DNA from: UBA8337 sp937907245
Lineage (GTDB): Bacteria; Pseudomonadota; Alphaproteobacteria; RS24
Direction of reading: 5' to 3'
NCBI GenBank assembly: GCA_965219485.1
Contig: OZ244774.1
Span: 310,001-374,000, forward strand
Length of the DNA: 64,000 nt
The position numbers and the translations under genes are program-made. Under the pieces are notes generated by a model, which did not search any database, was not told the origin of the DNA, and was given only the letters and a program-made list of their open reading frames with translations. Numbering within the stretch: position 1 is the stretch's first letter; every line of letters starts with the position of its first letter. Below, piece by piece: positions 34,918 to 43,477 of this stretch.

Positions 34918-35526
34918 CTAAATCATTTCTAGGGGGTCGCGCTGGGCGGCCAAAGTTTGGTGTAATTTGGCGCGCGCTCGGCGCAAAATAGATTCTAACG
35001 CAGCGACACTCAGGCCCATGCCTTCGGCGGCTTCGCGTTGTTTTAGGTCTTTGTAATAGACCAGTTCGATGGCCTGCTTTTGATCGGGGGTAAGCGTGTC
35101 TAGGGCGGCGCGGATAATTCGGTCTCTATCTGCGATTTGTAATTCTTCTTCGGCATTGGCGCTAGGGTCCGACGGCTCGCTTATCTCGTCTAGGTTAGCG
35201 GTCGGGCGGCGACGTCGTAAAATATCGATGCAGCGATTGCTGGCGACGCGAAACAACCAAGTCGTAACCTTGGCTTGGCCGCTTTGCCAGCTCCCTGCGT
35301 TTTTCCAAACCGAGGCAAAAACATCTTGGGCGGCTTCTTCCGCTTCGGCGCGATTGCCAAGTTTACGATTGCAAATGTGCAGAACATAGCCCAAGTGGCG
35401 GCGCACAATCTCGGCGCCGGCGGCTTGGTCCCCGCGGCCGATGGCGGCGAGTAATTCGTCATCTGTTTGGCTTGCCACCAGATGTTCCCCCAGGGTATGC
35501 CCATACATGTTTTTTGCGTTTTTCAA
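34918..35526 (-). CDS. ECF-type RNA polymerase sigma factor
   Basis: 202-residue extracytoplasmic-function sigma factor. Region 2 contains RRHLGYVLHICNRKLGNRAEAEEAAQDVFASVWK and WLFRVASNRCIDILRRRRP, and region 4 is LTPDQKQAIELVYYKDLKQREAAEGMGLSVAALESILRRARAKL. It should direct transcription of a stress or metal regulon, held by the anti-sigma-like protein just downstream. I could not pick out its own target promoter. No region 3, as expected for this class. Confidence 0.9.
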   Translation of the reverse strand: MKNAKNMYGHTLGEHLVASQTDDELLAAIGRGDQAAGAEIVRRHLGYVLHICNRKLGNRAEAEEAAQDVFASVWKNAGSWQSGQAKVTTWLFRVASNRCIDILRRRRPTANLDEISEPSDPSANAEEELQIADRDRIIRAALDTLTPDQKQAIELVYYKDLKQREAAEGMGLSVAALESILRRARAKLHQTLAAQRDPLEMI

Positions 35527-35630
35527 GGCTCACTCATTTTAAAGTCTAGCGGCTCATCTGCGCTAATCAAAGGATATAACGGAGGCTTTGGCAAAACCTG
35601 TCAGCTAGAAAAATGACTATGGCCTTTACC

Positions 35631-35671
35631 CCAACTTTTGCCCCAACCTTTAACCTGAGCCTTATAGCTCA
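35631..35671. repeat. Decayed 12-14-bp tandem array after the GntR gene
   Basis: On the minus strand, units of the type AAGG(C/T)T(G/C)AGG-TTA repeat about four times with drift, and the first carries the TGA stop of the GntR gene. Divergence makes this weaker than the other arrays. Confidence 0.5.
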
Positions 35672-36313
35672 GCCTTTCAATAGGGCCTGAAAGGCGCTTT
35701 GACGTGCGGCGGCCGCGTCTTTTTGGGCAATGGCGGCGGTCAATTGGCCGTATTCTAGCAAGGGCACCCCCGCTTTGCGGTGCGCTAGGCTCCAGCGGGT
35801 TAACTGCTGAGGGTAGGCGGCAAAATCATTCTCGGTGGCGGCATAAAGCGCGGCCAAAAAGCAGGCTTCTGCGGCCAGCGTGCCAGCTTGCTGCAGGTCA
35901 CGAAGCGCCAGTTGCAGGGTTTGGTTGGCTGCCTCGTTTGCACGAGAGGCGGCAAGGGCTGCAAAGCTTGGCTCTAGCGCTAGCCGAATGTCTAGGGCAT
36001 CCGCTAGCCATTTTTCTATAATTGGCGCCGCGCTGGAGCCCGCACAAGTATCGAGCCATTGCAAAATATCGCCGTCCCAAAGAGCCCAGGCTCGGCGCGG
36101 AGCCACTAATGTTCCCACGCGCGGACGAGCGACAATCAGTCCTTTGCCGCTTAAAATACGAAAGGCCTCGCGAACCACAGTTCGAGATACACTATGAGAG
36201 GCGCAAATTTCGGCGTCGGAAGGCATTTTTTGCCCCTCCGCCATGGTTTGCGTCAAAATAGGGAGGGCAAGTGCCTCCGCAAGCGCTTCTGTGCGTCTTT
36301 TTTCTCCAGCCAT
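35669..36313 (-). CDS. GntR-family regulator with FCD domain
   Basis: 214-residue FadR-type repressor. The winged helix-turn-helix is MPSDAEICASHSVSRTVVREAFRILSGKGLIVARPRVGTLVAP; the rest is the helical FCD effector domain (WDGDILQWLDTC, IRLALEPSFAALAASRANE). It lies 49 bp downstream of the haloalkane dehalogenase gene on the same strand, with an inverted repeat (36350-36374) at the junction that could be its operator. The effector may be the dehalogenase substrate or its product; that is inference. Confidence 0.88.
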   Translation of the reverse strand: MAGEKRRTEALAEALALPILTQTMAEGQKMPSDAEICASHSVSRTVVREAFRILSGKGLIVARPRVGTLVAPRRAWALWDGDILQWLDTCAGSSAAPIIEKWLADALDIRLALEPSFAALAASRANEAANQTLQLALRDLQQAGTLAAEACFLAALYAATENDFAAYPQQLTRWSLAHRKAGVPLLEYGQLTAAIAQKDAAAARQSAFQALLKG

Positions 36314-36349
36314 AGAGGCATTCTGGAGTTATTCTCTGATTACGTCAAC

Positions 36350-36374
36350 AATAGTATGATTATTAAATACTATT
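36350..36374. promoter_or_regulatory. 8-bp inverted repeat, possible GntR operator
   Basis: AATAGTAT, nine-base spacer GATTATTAA, ATACTATT. It overlaps the dehalogenase stop codon and lies 37 bp before the GntR start. AT-rich with even spacing, as GntR/FadR sites often are, but a simple hairpin is not excluded. Confidence 0.5.
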
Positions 36375-37256
36375 TTCTGTCATCCATGTTACAAGCGCCG
36401 AGCCAATCTCATGCGGGCTGTCTTCTTGGATGAAATGAGTACCTGAGACGCTTACTTCTGTTTGATTCGGCCAAGTGCGGCAAAACTCGCGCTGCGGCCC
36501 CACGAGAATCGAGCCCGGGTCGGCATTGATGAAGAGTTTCGGCATCGGGCTGGAAGCCATAAAGGCAGCATATTCGTTAACCAAGGCGACAACATCGGCT
36601 GGTTCGCCTGCGATGGGGATTTGGCGGGGCCATGTCAGCGTAGGGCGACGGTCTTCGCCAGCGGTTTCGAACGGTGCCCGATAAACGGCCATTTCAGCTT
36701 CCGTGAGATCTCGAAGGATCGAGTTGGGCAGTACACGCTCGACAAAGACGTTTTTCTCCAGAACAATCTCCTCGCCCATTTCGGAACGGAAAGCCTGAAA
36801 AATATCGCGCGCGCCCTCTGGCCAATCAGACCATGCGGCAATTGCTTGCACGATGCCTTCCATGTAGCAAATGCCGGAAACCCTATCGGAATGGCGCGCG
36901 GCGTAATGAAAGCCTAGCGCACTGCCCCAATCGTGGATTACCAAGACGATGTTTTGAGAAATGCCCAGTGCCTCAAGAGCGGCTTCGAAGTAGCGGCTCT
37001 GTTCGGCAAATGTATAGCGCTCTGGCCCGCTGTCTTCTAGCTTATCGCTGTCCCCCATACCGATTAAGTCAATGGCGATGCAACGCCCTAAAGTTTCGGC
37101 ATGCGGCATGACATTGCGCCACAAATAAGAGGAGGTAGGGTTGCCGTGCTGAAACACAATCGGGCGGCCATTGGGGTCGCCAAGCTCTACGTAGCTCATG
37201 GTTTTACCAAGAACTTCGATGGTTTTCTTTGGATGGGCTTTGGCGTTTATGGACAT
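36363..37256 (-). CDS. Haloalkane dehalogenase (LinB/DhaA group)
   Basis: 297-residue alpha/beta-hydrolase. The catalytic Asp sits in VIHDWGSALGFHYAARH with the halide-binding Trp right behind it, the second halide ligand is Asn in HGNPTSSYLWRN, the acid is the Glu of YMEGIV (subfamily II, as in LinB), and the His is in SGTHFIQEDSP. It should split haloalkanes to an alcohol and halide. It is followed by a GntR regulator, which may control it. AGGGAGAAAGAGT lies upstream of the ATG. Closely related epoxide hydrolases lack the double halide site, so the dehalogenase call is good. Confidence 0.9.
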   Translation of the reverse strand: MSINAKAHPKKTIEVLGKTMSYVELGDPNGRPIVFQHGNPTSSYLWRNVMPHAETLGRCIAIDLIGMGDSDKLEDSGPERYTFAEQSRYFEAALEALGISQNIVLVIHDWGSALGFHYAARHSDRVSGICYMEGIVQAIAAWSDWPEGARDIFQAFRSEMGEEIVLEKNVFVERVLPNSILRDLTEAEMAVYRAPFETAGEDRRPTLTWPRQIPIAGEPADVVALVNEYAAFMASSPMPKLFINADPGSILVGPQREFCRTWPNQTEVSVSGTHFIQEDSPHEIGSALVTWMTENSI

Positions 37257-37292
37257 ACTCTTTCTCCCTCGGTTAGAGGAAGAAGCCTGCCA

Positions 37293-38087
37293 TTAGAGGC
37301 CGCGTTCGTCTAGCATGAATTGTAAGAACTCACGATAGCGCGCCAAGCGCTCGCGCTCCGATTCCGCGTTATGGAAGTAGCGCGTATGCAAATTGACCAG
37401 ACTGGTTTCAAACTTTACCAGCATCATTTCCATTTCATCGCGCGCCATTAGGCTTTGGCTTTCAAGCTCCTCGAGCTCTTGCATAATGGTTTGTCGACGC
37501 TTCTGGGTTTCGCTGGCGATTGTCTCTATTTGTCCTCGAACATCCGCCACTAATTCAGCTCGAGTTTTTTCCATTTCGGCCAAAAGATCATCCGCCCCTT
37601 GCCAAGCTTCATTGGCCTGATGACGAATTTCTGACAGGGTATCTTGCATGCGCATGGATAGATTTGCCATGTCGCTGCCCGCCTTTACATCTTGGCCAAT
37701 GGCCGTATTGACACTGGGTTCAATCGTGCCGGGTAAGTCTAGAGTGGGTGCCGGGCCAAATGGGTCATCCAGCGGGCTGGGTTTTGGGGGTGTCTCGGCC
37801 ATGGTGGCAAATTCTGCGGCAATGGCGGCGTCCAAATTATCCGCCCCTAGCGTGTCCACTTCGGCGTTCAACGGATCGGCAGAGCCTTCTCTATCGGCAG
37901 AGCCTTCTCTATCGGCAGAGCCTTCTCTATCGGCAGAGCCTTCGCTCGTGCCGTTTTGTTGGCTTTGAGGAATTTCCTTGGAAACCGTGCTGGGAGTATC
38001 GCCAACTGAGGGCTCGGCTTCCAAAATAGCATTGATTGCATCAGCAATCTCGGCCATACGCCGAACTTCGCCGTCTTCATCTGCCAT
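37293..38087 (-). CDS. Unrecognised coiled-coil protein with GSAD tandem repeat
   Basis: 264 residues, no signal or membrane segment. An acidic N-terminal half contains four 6-residue repeats (DREGSA, about residues 47-70, encoded by an 18-bp array) and then low-complexity acidic sequence; the C-terminal half (about 140-245) is a long alpha-helical, coiled-coil-like region starting MRMQDTLSEIRHQANEAWQG. The start is the ATG behind AAGGAG. Function unknown. It lies divergent to the GAF-TM gene at 38230 with a 140-bp gap; the coiled coil could be a scaffold or dimer partner. Confidence 0.7.
   Translation of the reverse strand: MADEDGEVRRMAEIADAINAILEAEPSVGDTPSTVSKEIPQSQQNGTSEGSADREGSADREGSADREGSADPLNAEVDTLGADNLDAAIAAEFATMAETPPKPSPLDDPFGPAPTLDLPGTIEPSVNTAIGQDVKAGSDMANLSMRMQDTLSEIRHQANEAWQGADDLLAEMEKTRAELVADVRGQIETIASETQKRRQTIMQELEELESQSLMARDEMEMMLVKFETSLVNLHTRYFHNAESERERLARYREFLQFMLDERGL
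37875..37946. repeat. 18-bp tandem array, four near-perfect copies
   Basis: ATCGGCAGAGCCTTCTCT three times and a fourth with one change. In frame, encoding the DREGSA repeats on the minus strand. A slippage-prone tract that may vary in copy number between strains. Confidence 0.95.
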
Positions 38088-38229
38088 TTTGTACTCCTTA
38101 CACAACATAGATACGCACAGGCAATTGACCTGAAAGGATTTGCCCTATACCGAATCCCAATAACATTTTACAACATTGACAGAAATTATCTATGGCATCT
38201 GTATTTATTTTAGGAAAGCGTGACTTTTC

Positions 38230-39279
38230 GTGACTGACGACCTAACCCAAACGCCCAACCCAGACATCGACGCTGCCTACCAGCGCGCCGACAAGCAAGA
38301 TAGCATCGGCATGCGCGCTTTGGCTGGTCTGTTTCTGCTTGAGCATGAGTTTCGTCGGGTGGCGGCGGCACCAGACCTCGCACGTCTGGTGGTCAATCGT
38401 TTGAACCGCTTTGCGCCCTATGATTGCGCGGTGTTTTGGACCTGTAATGCGCGCGGCAAAGTTTTGGACGTTACTATCTCGGGGGTTGTGCAAAGCAAAG
38501 ACACAAAACCGATTTTAGACTGGGGGCAACAATTAGGCCGTTGGCTGAACCAGTCGGGCTACGCAAATGTGCAACTGACGCCAGCCATGCTCGATTTGGC
38601 CGAGCTGAAAAAGGAATGGCCGGACAACCTGCCAAAGAGCGGTCTTTATGTTCCGTTGCGCCGCGAAGATGGAAAATTGCGCGGCGGTATTGTTTTGCTG
38701 CGCGCAGCCGCTTGGTCGCATCCAGTGCGCATCATGCTCGATCAATTGGCCGAAGCTGCCGCCTATACGGTAGATGCCTTAGAGGCGGGGGTGCATGGAA
38801 GAAACGGCGCCCGTCGCGGCTTTGTTAGATTGGCCACAACCATCGCCTTCTTAGCGGTTTTGAGTTCTAGCTTTCTTATTCCCATTCCCGTCAATGTAGA
38901 TGTGCCGGCTCGCCTTGCGGTATCGGCCACCAATCAGGCGGCCAGCCAGCCCAACTCTCAATCCAGCACCGTACCGCGCGCGCCAGCTCAAATCGATTTA
39001 CAAATTCCGCCCCAAGGCGCTATGGCCCTGCGCCCTGGCTCTCGGTTGAAGACACGGGTAAATGGCATTGATTATGAATTAGAGGTCGAGCATATCACCC
39101 CTTGGCTAGCTGGCTTATTTGCCGATAGAAGCATTCGTGCGCGTTTGGTTGGCGCGCCCGATGGTTTGGCACCGCCTGAGCTGCAGTCTATCACCATTGA
39201 AAATGCGTCTATGCCTTTGCCGCTTTATTTGCTGCGCGGCCCCATTTCGACGGTGCGCAAATGGTTCGCTTTAAAGTAG
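38230..39279 (+). CDS. GAF-like / transmembrane protein, truncated HlyD-like tail
   Basis: 349-residue protein with a GTG start (no strong RBS; AGGAAAG is 12 bases off). Residues about 25-180 look like a GAF sensor domain (FAPYDCAVFWTC, LPKSGLYVPLRREDGKLRGGIVLL), a single hydrophobic helix follows at about 195-213 (LATTIAFLAVLSSSFLIPI), and then PVNVDVPARLAVSATNQ, which reads like the start of an HlyD adaptor protein, but the adaptor core is missing and a 45-residue Ser/Gln-rich linker follows. I do not recognise the whole. It may be a membrane sensor or a remnant of an adaptor fusion. Confidence 0.6.
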   Translation: MTDDLTQTPNPDIDAAYQRADKQDSIGMRALAGLFLLEHEFRRVAAAPDLARLVVNRLNRFAPYDCAVFWTCNARGKVLDVTISGVVQSKDTKPILDWGQQLGRWLNQSGYANVQLTPAMLDLAELKKEWPDNLPKSGLYVPLRREDGKLRGGIVLLRAAAWSHPVRIMLDQLAEAAAYTVDALEAGVHGRNGARRGFVRLATTIAFLAVLSSSFLIPIPVNVDVPARLAVSATNQAASQPNSQSSTVPRAPAQIDLQIPPQGAMALRPGSRLKTRVNGIDYELEVEHITPWLAGLFADRSIRARLVGAPDGLAPPELQSITIENASMPLPLYLLRGPISTVRKWFALK

Positions 39280-39282
39280 CGA

Positions 39283-40101
39283 TTAGCGTTGGCTAATTTG
39301 TTTCAGCAATTTTTTCACAGCTAGCGGCGTCGTGGCGCCCGCACAGACCAAAAGATTATTATCGATAAGCACTCTTTGTTCGGCGCTATATTGGCGCTCA
39401 ATAGCTGGATGGGTTAAAAACTCCATGCCTCGACTGTCCGGCCCGCGCAGTTTATCCGCCCGCTCATTGGCCAAAATATAATCAGCGTTAATCGCCAAGG
39501 CGGTTTCCAAACTTACGCGTCCCATCGATTGTGAGCTAATCTGGCGGCCCAAGTTAACGCCGCCTGCCAGAGCAATAATCTCGTCTAGAACATGCCCATT
39601 CCCAACCGTGAGATTACGCCTTTGCAGGGGCAATATGCGAGGGCGATGCGACACTGGCTTTAAGGCGGCCATGCGCGCGTCCAACTTTTTTACATAGGCG
39701 GCGGCTTCCCTTGGGCGACCAATGGCCTGCCCCAAGGCGATGATTTCCGTGCGGGCTGCGGCAAATCCATTACCTGCGTTTTGCACCAAAAGCGGAATGC
39801 CCAGCTTTTCAATCAATTGATTGCGCAGCGGATCGCTATAGCTCGAAACAATGACCAAGTCAGGGTCGAGCGCTGCGATGCTTTCTATTTGGCCATCGCT
39901 GACAGGATAGCGATGCGCCGTTTGCGACATGGGCGACAGACCTGCATCTCGTGATTGCGGGGTCAGAGCGAGGACTTGGGCTTTATCGGCGAAGCCCATC
40001 AGATAAGCATCGGCGCATAAGCTCAGGCTCATCACGCGCGGCAAAGCCTGCGCCGGCGCTAGGCTGGCAAAGCAAAATAGAACGGGTAGAAGCCATCTCA
40101 T
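39283..40101 (-). CDS. btuF: Cobalamin (B12) ABC transporter substrate-binding protein
   Basis: 272-residue periplasmic binding protein: signal peptide MRWLLPVLFCFASLAPAQA, then the two-domain class III fold with RVMSLSLCADAYLMGFADKAQVLALTPQSRDAGL, DPDLVIVSSYSD and LALAGGVNLGRQISSQSMGRVSLETALA-like pieces. It probably delivers cobalamin (or a related corrinoid) to the BtuC permease next door, whose gene is divergent 77 bp away. No riboswitch precedes it. Specificity is inferred from the neighbours; a siderophore is less likely. Confidence 0.82.
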   Translation of the reverse strand: MRWLLPVLFCFASLAPAQALPRVMSLSLCADAYLMGFADKAQVLALTPQSRDAGLSPMSQTAHRYPVSDGQIESIAALDPDLVIVSSYSDPLRNQLIEKLGIPLLVQNAGNGFAAARTEIIALGQAIGRPREAAAYVKKLDARMAALKPVSHRPRILPLQRRNLTVGNGHVLDEIIALAGGVNLGRQISSQSMGRVSLETALAINADYILANERADKLRGPDSRGMEFLTHPAIERQYSAEQRVLIDNNLLVCAGATTPLAVKKLLKQISQR

Positions 40102-40178
40102 GCCTTAGGCTTGCCATGAAGTCTGCTGCTTGTCCATAAGCGGTTGCGCGCGCGCGCGGGCGCGGTTAGTTTGAGGGC

Positions 40179-41177
40179 ATGAAAAAGACAATAAAACTAA
40201 ACTTCACCTTAGCGGCCCTCCTTCTTTTTATCGGCACTGTTTCTTTGATGGTGGGCGATGTGGCCACCTCGCCGGCGGCCTTGGTCGATTGGTTGGCGGG
40301 CGTGGGCTCTGAATTTCATGTCATATTATTTGAAACCATTCGGGCGCCGCGCATTGTTTTGGCGGCTTTGACCGGATTTGTTCTGGGGCTATCTGGGGCG
40401 GCCATCCAAGGGTTTTTAAGAAACCCGCTCGCGGAGCCAGGAATTTTAGGAGCCAGCAATGGCGCCGCGCTTGGGGCGGTGATGGCTATTTATTTGGGCC
40501 TCGCCTCCACCGTGTCTTATTGGGTGCCTTTGGCGGCAGCCGTTATGGCTTTGGCTTCGGTTGCGGTGCTGATGGCTGTGGCGGGGGTTGGAGCCTCGTC
40601 TTTGCGGTTGATATTGGCGGGCTTTGCGGTTTCGGCTTTCGCGGGAGCGGGCATTGCCTTGGCGCTAAACCTGAGCCCAAATTATTTTGCCGCCTTGGAG
40701 ATTGCTTTTTGGCTTTTGGGCGCGGTAGAGAACCGGTCTTGGTTGCATGTCAGCCTTGCGCTTCCGGGCGCTGTGTTTGGCTGTCTATTGATGTTGTCGA
40801 CGGCGCGCAGCCTGAACGCTTTGGCGTTGGGCGAGGAAGTGGCGCAAACGCTGGGTCTGAATTTACGTAACTTGCGCGCGCGCATTGCCATCGGTTTGGC
40901 CTTGGCGATTGGTGCAGTGGTTTCGGTGACGGGGGTTATCGGTTTTGTTGGCTTGGTTGCGCCGCATTTGGTGCGCCCTTATTGTGGCCATATGCCCTCG
41001 CGCAGTTTGCTGCCATCAGCTTTGCTGGGAGCCATTTTGCTGGTACTGGCAGATACGGCCATTCGGGCTATCCCCACGGTTATGGAGTTAAAGCTCGGCG
41101 TTCTGACGGCCTTTTTTGGCGTGCCGCTTTTGCTGTTATTATTACGCCGACCTGGAACCCTAGGGGGTGAGGCGTAA
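40179..41177 (+). CDS. btuC: Cobalamin ABC transporter permease
   Basis: 332-residue FecCD-family permease with about 10 transmembrane helices (ALLLFIGTVSLMVGDVAT, LTGFVLGLSGAAIQGFLRNPLAEPGILGASNGAALGAV is the family core). The cytoplasmic loop GLNLRNLRARIAIGLALAIGAVVSVTGVIGFVGLVAPHLVRP contacts the ATPase. It pairs with BtuF upstream and BtuD downstream. It sits before the riboswitch, so it is probably not controlled by it. Confidence 0.88.
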   Translation: MKKTIKLNFTLAALLLFIGTVSLMVGDVATSPAALVDWLAGVGSEFHVILFETIRAPRIVLAALTGFVLGLSGAAIQGFLRNPLAEPGILGASNGAALGAVMAIYLGLASTVSYWVPLAAAVMALASVAVLMAVAGVGASSLRLILAGFAVSAFAGAGIALALNLSPNYFAALEIAFWLLGAVENRSWLHVSLALPGAVFGCLLMLSTARSLNALALGEEVAQTLGLNLRNLRARIAIGLALAIGAVVSVTGVIGFVGLVAPHLVRPYCGHMPSRSLLPSALLGAILLVLADTAIRAIPTVMELKLGVLTAFFGVPLLLLLLRRPGTLGGEA

Positions 41178-41212
41178 AAGCTCGACTTGATGAAGGTCAC
41201 GTTTCAGTCTAT

Positions 41213-41430
41213 CGTCCTGTTTCGAACAAGGTGCCTCAGAGATGGGGTTAAAAGGGAATATCGTGAGGGCCCAATTTGCCCAAATCGATAGCTGCTCCCG
41301 CAACTGTCAGCGGATAGCCGACGGCCATTATGCCACTCATTTATTGGGGAAGGCGGCCTAAGGCGTTTACCCGCGAGCCAGGAAACCTGCCTTGATCGGT
41401 CGTTTTTCGGGTGGGCGGGATGCACCATTT
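41213..41430 (+). promoter_or_regulatory. Cobalamin riboswitch
   Basis: The B12 aptamer is recognisable by its conserved boxes in order: AAGGTGCC near 41228, TTAAAAGGGAA at 41248, CTGCTCCCGCAACTGT near 41292 (B12 box region), ATGCCACT near 41329, and GCGAGCCAGGAAACCTGCC near 41374. The expression platform downstream holds a long stem, CAGACGA (41450) pairing with TCGTCTG (41500), with an inner CGCGAA / TTCGCG hairpin that ends next to the GGAG of btuB. B12 binding should repress btuB. Confidence 0.9.
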
Positions 41431-41449
41431 CGAGACGGATTTTCCGTTA

Positions 41450-41506
41450 CAGACGACAAATAAGCCATCTCGCGAAGCGCTAGTTCTTCGCGGGTTCTTT
41501 CGTCTG
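41450..41506 (+). promoter_or_regulatory. Riboswitch expression-platform stem
   Basis: Outer stem CAGACGA / TCGTCTG with inner CGCGAA (41471-41476) / TTCGCG, ending three bases before GGAG. Its formation could expose or hide the btuB start region. Interpretation is structural inference. Confidence 0.55.
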
Positions 41507-41520
41507 TTTGGAGTAACAAC

Positions 41521-43335
41521 ATGAAAAATATTTATTTATCTGCCATCACAGTTCTGTGCTTGAGTGCCAGCCTGATGGCGCCTAGTTTCGCTCAAGAGGT
41601 CGATGAGATTATCGTCTCGGCCACGGGCATCCCAACACCGGCCGCGCAAATTGGTGCCTCGGTGGATGTCATTACGGCAGAAGATCTAGAAAATCAGCAG
41701 GTTATCTATTTGCAGGATGCGCTGAAGCTTAAGGGGGTCAACATTCCGCAAACGGGCGGCGTTGGCTCTCTCTCCAATGTATTTTTGCGAGGCTTGCCGG
41801 GCAAATATACAGACCTACGGGTGGATGGGATTTCATTATTTGACCCAAGGTCAAATCAGGTTCTTTGGGGAGATGTAATCCCGCAAGGTGTTGGGCAAAT
41901 AGAGATTTTGAGAGGCTCGCAGGGTGTTCTTTATGGTTCAAACACGATTGCGGGCGTCATTTCACAGACGACAGCAATTGGGGGGGAAACAAGTTCCAAG
42001 GTTCATGCGGAAGTAGGTGCCTTCGACACCTCGAACCTATCCTTAACAAGTCGGGGAGAGAGTGAAATAGCAGCTTATGGATTTGCTTTGGGTGCCTTGA
42101 AAACCGATGGCGTATCGGCTGCCGCGGAGGAACTCGGAAATAGGGAAAGAGACGGATATGAAAACGACCGCTTTAACGGGCGCGCCGAAGTTTATTTGAA
42201 CGAGGCTCTCTCCATTGAGGTGGCTGCTCGTTATGCGCAAGGTGAAGTCGCGTCCGACGCCCGTTTTTCGAGGGCGGATGAAGTTGGTAAATTTGAAAAG
42301 TTTGACCGAATGGCTGGGCGGGTCGCCGCCGTTTATGACGGGGACACAGCAAAACATTCAGTGGATTTAGTACAGTATAATAGCGAGGCTGAGGAGTTCA
42401 TCAACTTTGCTTCCGATGCATTCAAAGAAGCAGACCGAGATGTCTTGTCTTATCGCGGAATTTTTCGTTTACGCGAGGACCACAAATTAGTCATTGGAGC
42501 CGAGGATACAAAGGAATCATTTTCCGACGGCGGTACGAGCAAAATCGATGTGACGTCTTTCTATGCTCTTGCTCAAAGTACGTTGTTTGACGGCCTCACG
42601 GCTACTGTCGCTCTTCGGCAAGATGACCATAGCCTTTTTGGTACGCAGGAAACCTACCGAATTACCTCGGCTGCGGCAGCCAGTGAGCGTGTCTCATTTA
42701 GGGTTGCTTACGGCACGGGTTTTCGTGCGCCCAGCCTGGCCGAATTGTTTTTGCAAGTTTACGGAAACCCGAACCTTAAGCCTGAAACAAGCACGAGTAG
42801 CGAAATAGGGGTTGATTGGCACCATGATGAAAACCGCGTTTCCGTCACGGTATTCAATTTACGGGTTGATGATATTATCGGATATGACCCTAATTCTTAT
42901 GTTAATCGTCAGATTGACGGCACTTCGAAAGTTTCGGGGCTGGAAGCCAGTATTAATTGGAAACTGTTAGAAAATCTGTCTGCATCCGTGAATGCAAATT
43001 ATACAGATAGCAAGAAACCGCTGGCTAACAATAGCGGTAGCAGGGAGCGAGAAGTTCGGGTTCCACGCCGACAAATAAGTGCTAGTGCCGATTATGCCTT
43101 TAACGAGCGGTTGCAGTTTGGGATAACCGCCCAGCGCATCGAGGATGTTGTAGATGTTGGAAGTATAAAACTTGACGACTACACGCTGGTGAACTTTCGC
43201 GGTGTGTTTCACATCGATAAGAATTTAAAAGCCAATGCCCGTATCGAAAACGCGTTTGACGAAGACTACGAGACGGTTTCTGGTTACGGCACCCAAGGGC
43301 GGGTTTTCTATATGGGCCTCACCGCAAATTTCTAG
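41521..43335 (+). CDS. btuB: TonB-dependent vitamin B12 receptor
   Basis: 604-residue outer-membrane receptor: a signal peptide (start MKNIYLSAITVLCLSASLMA), a TonB box DEIIVSATGIP, a plug domain with VFLRGLPGKYTDLRVDGISL and VEILRGSQGVLYGSNTIAG-like strands, and a beta-barrel ending in an aromatic F. It follows the cobalamin riboswitch, which makes B12 the likely ligand. GGAG seven bases before the ATG. A hairpin follows after the gene. Confidence 0.9.
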   Translation: MKNIYLSAITVLCLSASLMAPSFAQEVDEIIVSATGIPTPAAQIGASVDVITAEDLENQQVIYLQDALKLKGVNIPQTGGVGSLSNVFLRGLPGKYTDLRVDGISLFDPRSNQVLWGDVIPQGVGQIEILRGSQGVLYGSNTIAGVISQTTAIGGETSSKVHAEVGAFDTSNLSLTSRGESEIAAYGFALGALKTDGVSAAAEELGNRERDGYENDRFNGRAEVYLNEALSIEVAARYAQGEVASDARFSRADEVGKFEKFDRMAGRVAAVYDGDTAKHSVDLVQYNSEAEEFINFASDAFKEADRDVLSYRGIFRLREDHKLVIGAEDTKESFSDGGTSKIDVTSFYALAQSTLFDGLTATVALRQDDHSLFGTQETYRITSAAAASERVSFRVAYGTGFRAPSLAELFLQVYGNPNLKPETSTSSEIGVDWHHDENRVSVTVFNLRVDDIIGYDPNSYVNRQIDGTSKVSGLEASINWKLLENLSASVNANYTDSKKPLANNSGSREREVRVPRRQISASADYAFNERLQFGITAQRIEDVVDVGSIKLDDYTLVNFRGVFHIDKNLKANARIENAFDEDYETVSGYGTQGRVFYMGLTANF

Positions 43336-43410
43336 AACCGCCTAGAAGTTGTTGCAAAAATGTGACATGTTTTTAGCATGAATAAGAACAGAAAAATTGT
43401 CAGCCTTTCT

Positions 43411-43456
43411 CCCAGCGCGAACCTCAATTGGGTCGCGCTGGGTATGGCTGTTTTTC
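43411..43456 (+). terminator. Perfect hairpin after btuB
   Basis: 10-bp stem CCCAGCGCGA / TCGCGCTGGG, twelve-base loop, then TATGGCTGTTTTTC. The T-run is about eight bases downstream of the stem, so termination is probable but not optimal. It separates btuB from btuD. Confidence 0.65.
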
Positions 43457-43477
43457 AACGAAATACGGTGATGGACT

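Noticed and set aside
37875..37946. CRISPR-like repeats
   Set aside because: The 18-bp units are contiguous with no spacers and stay in frame inside a coding region.
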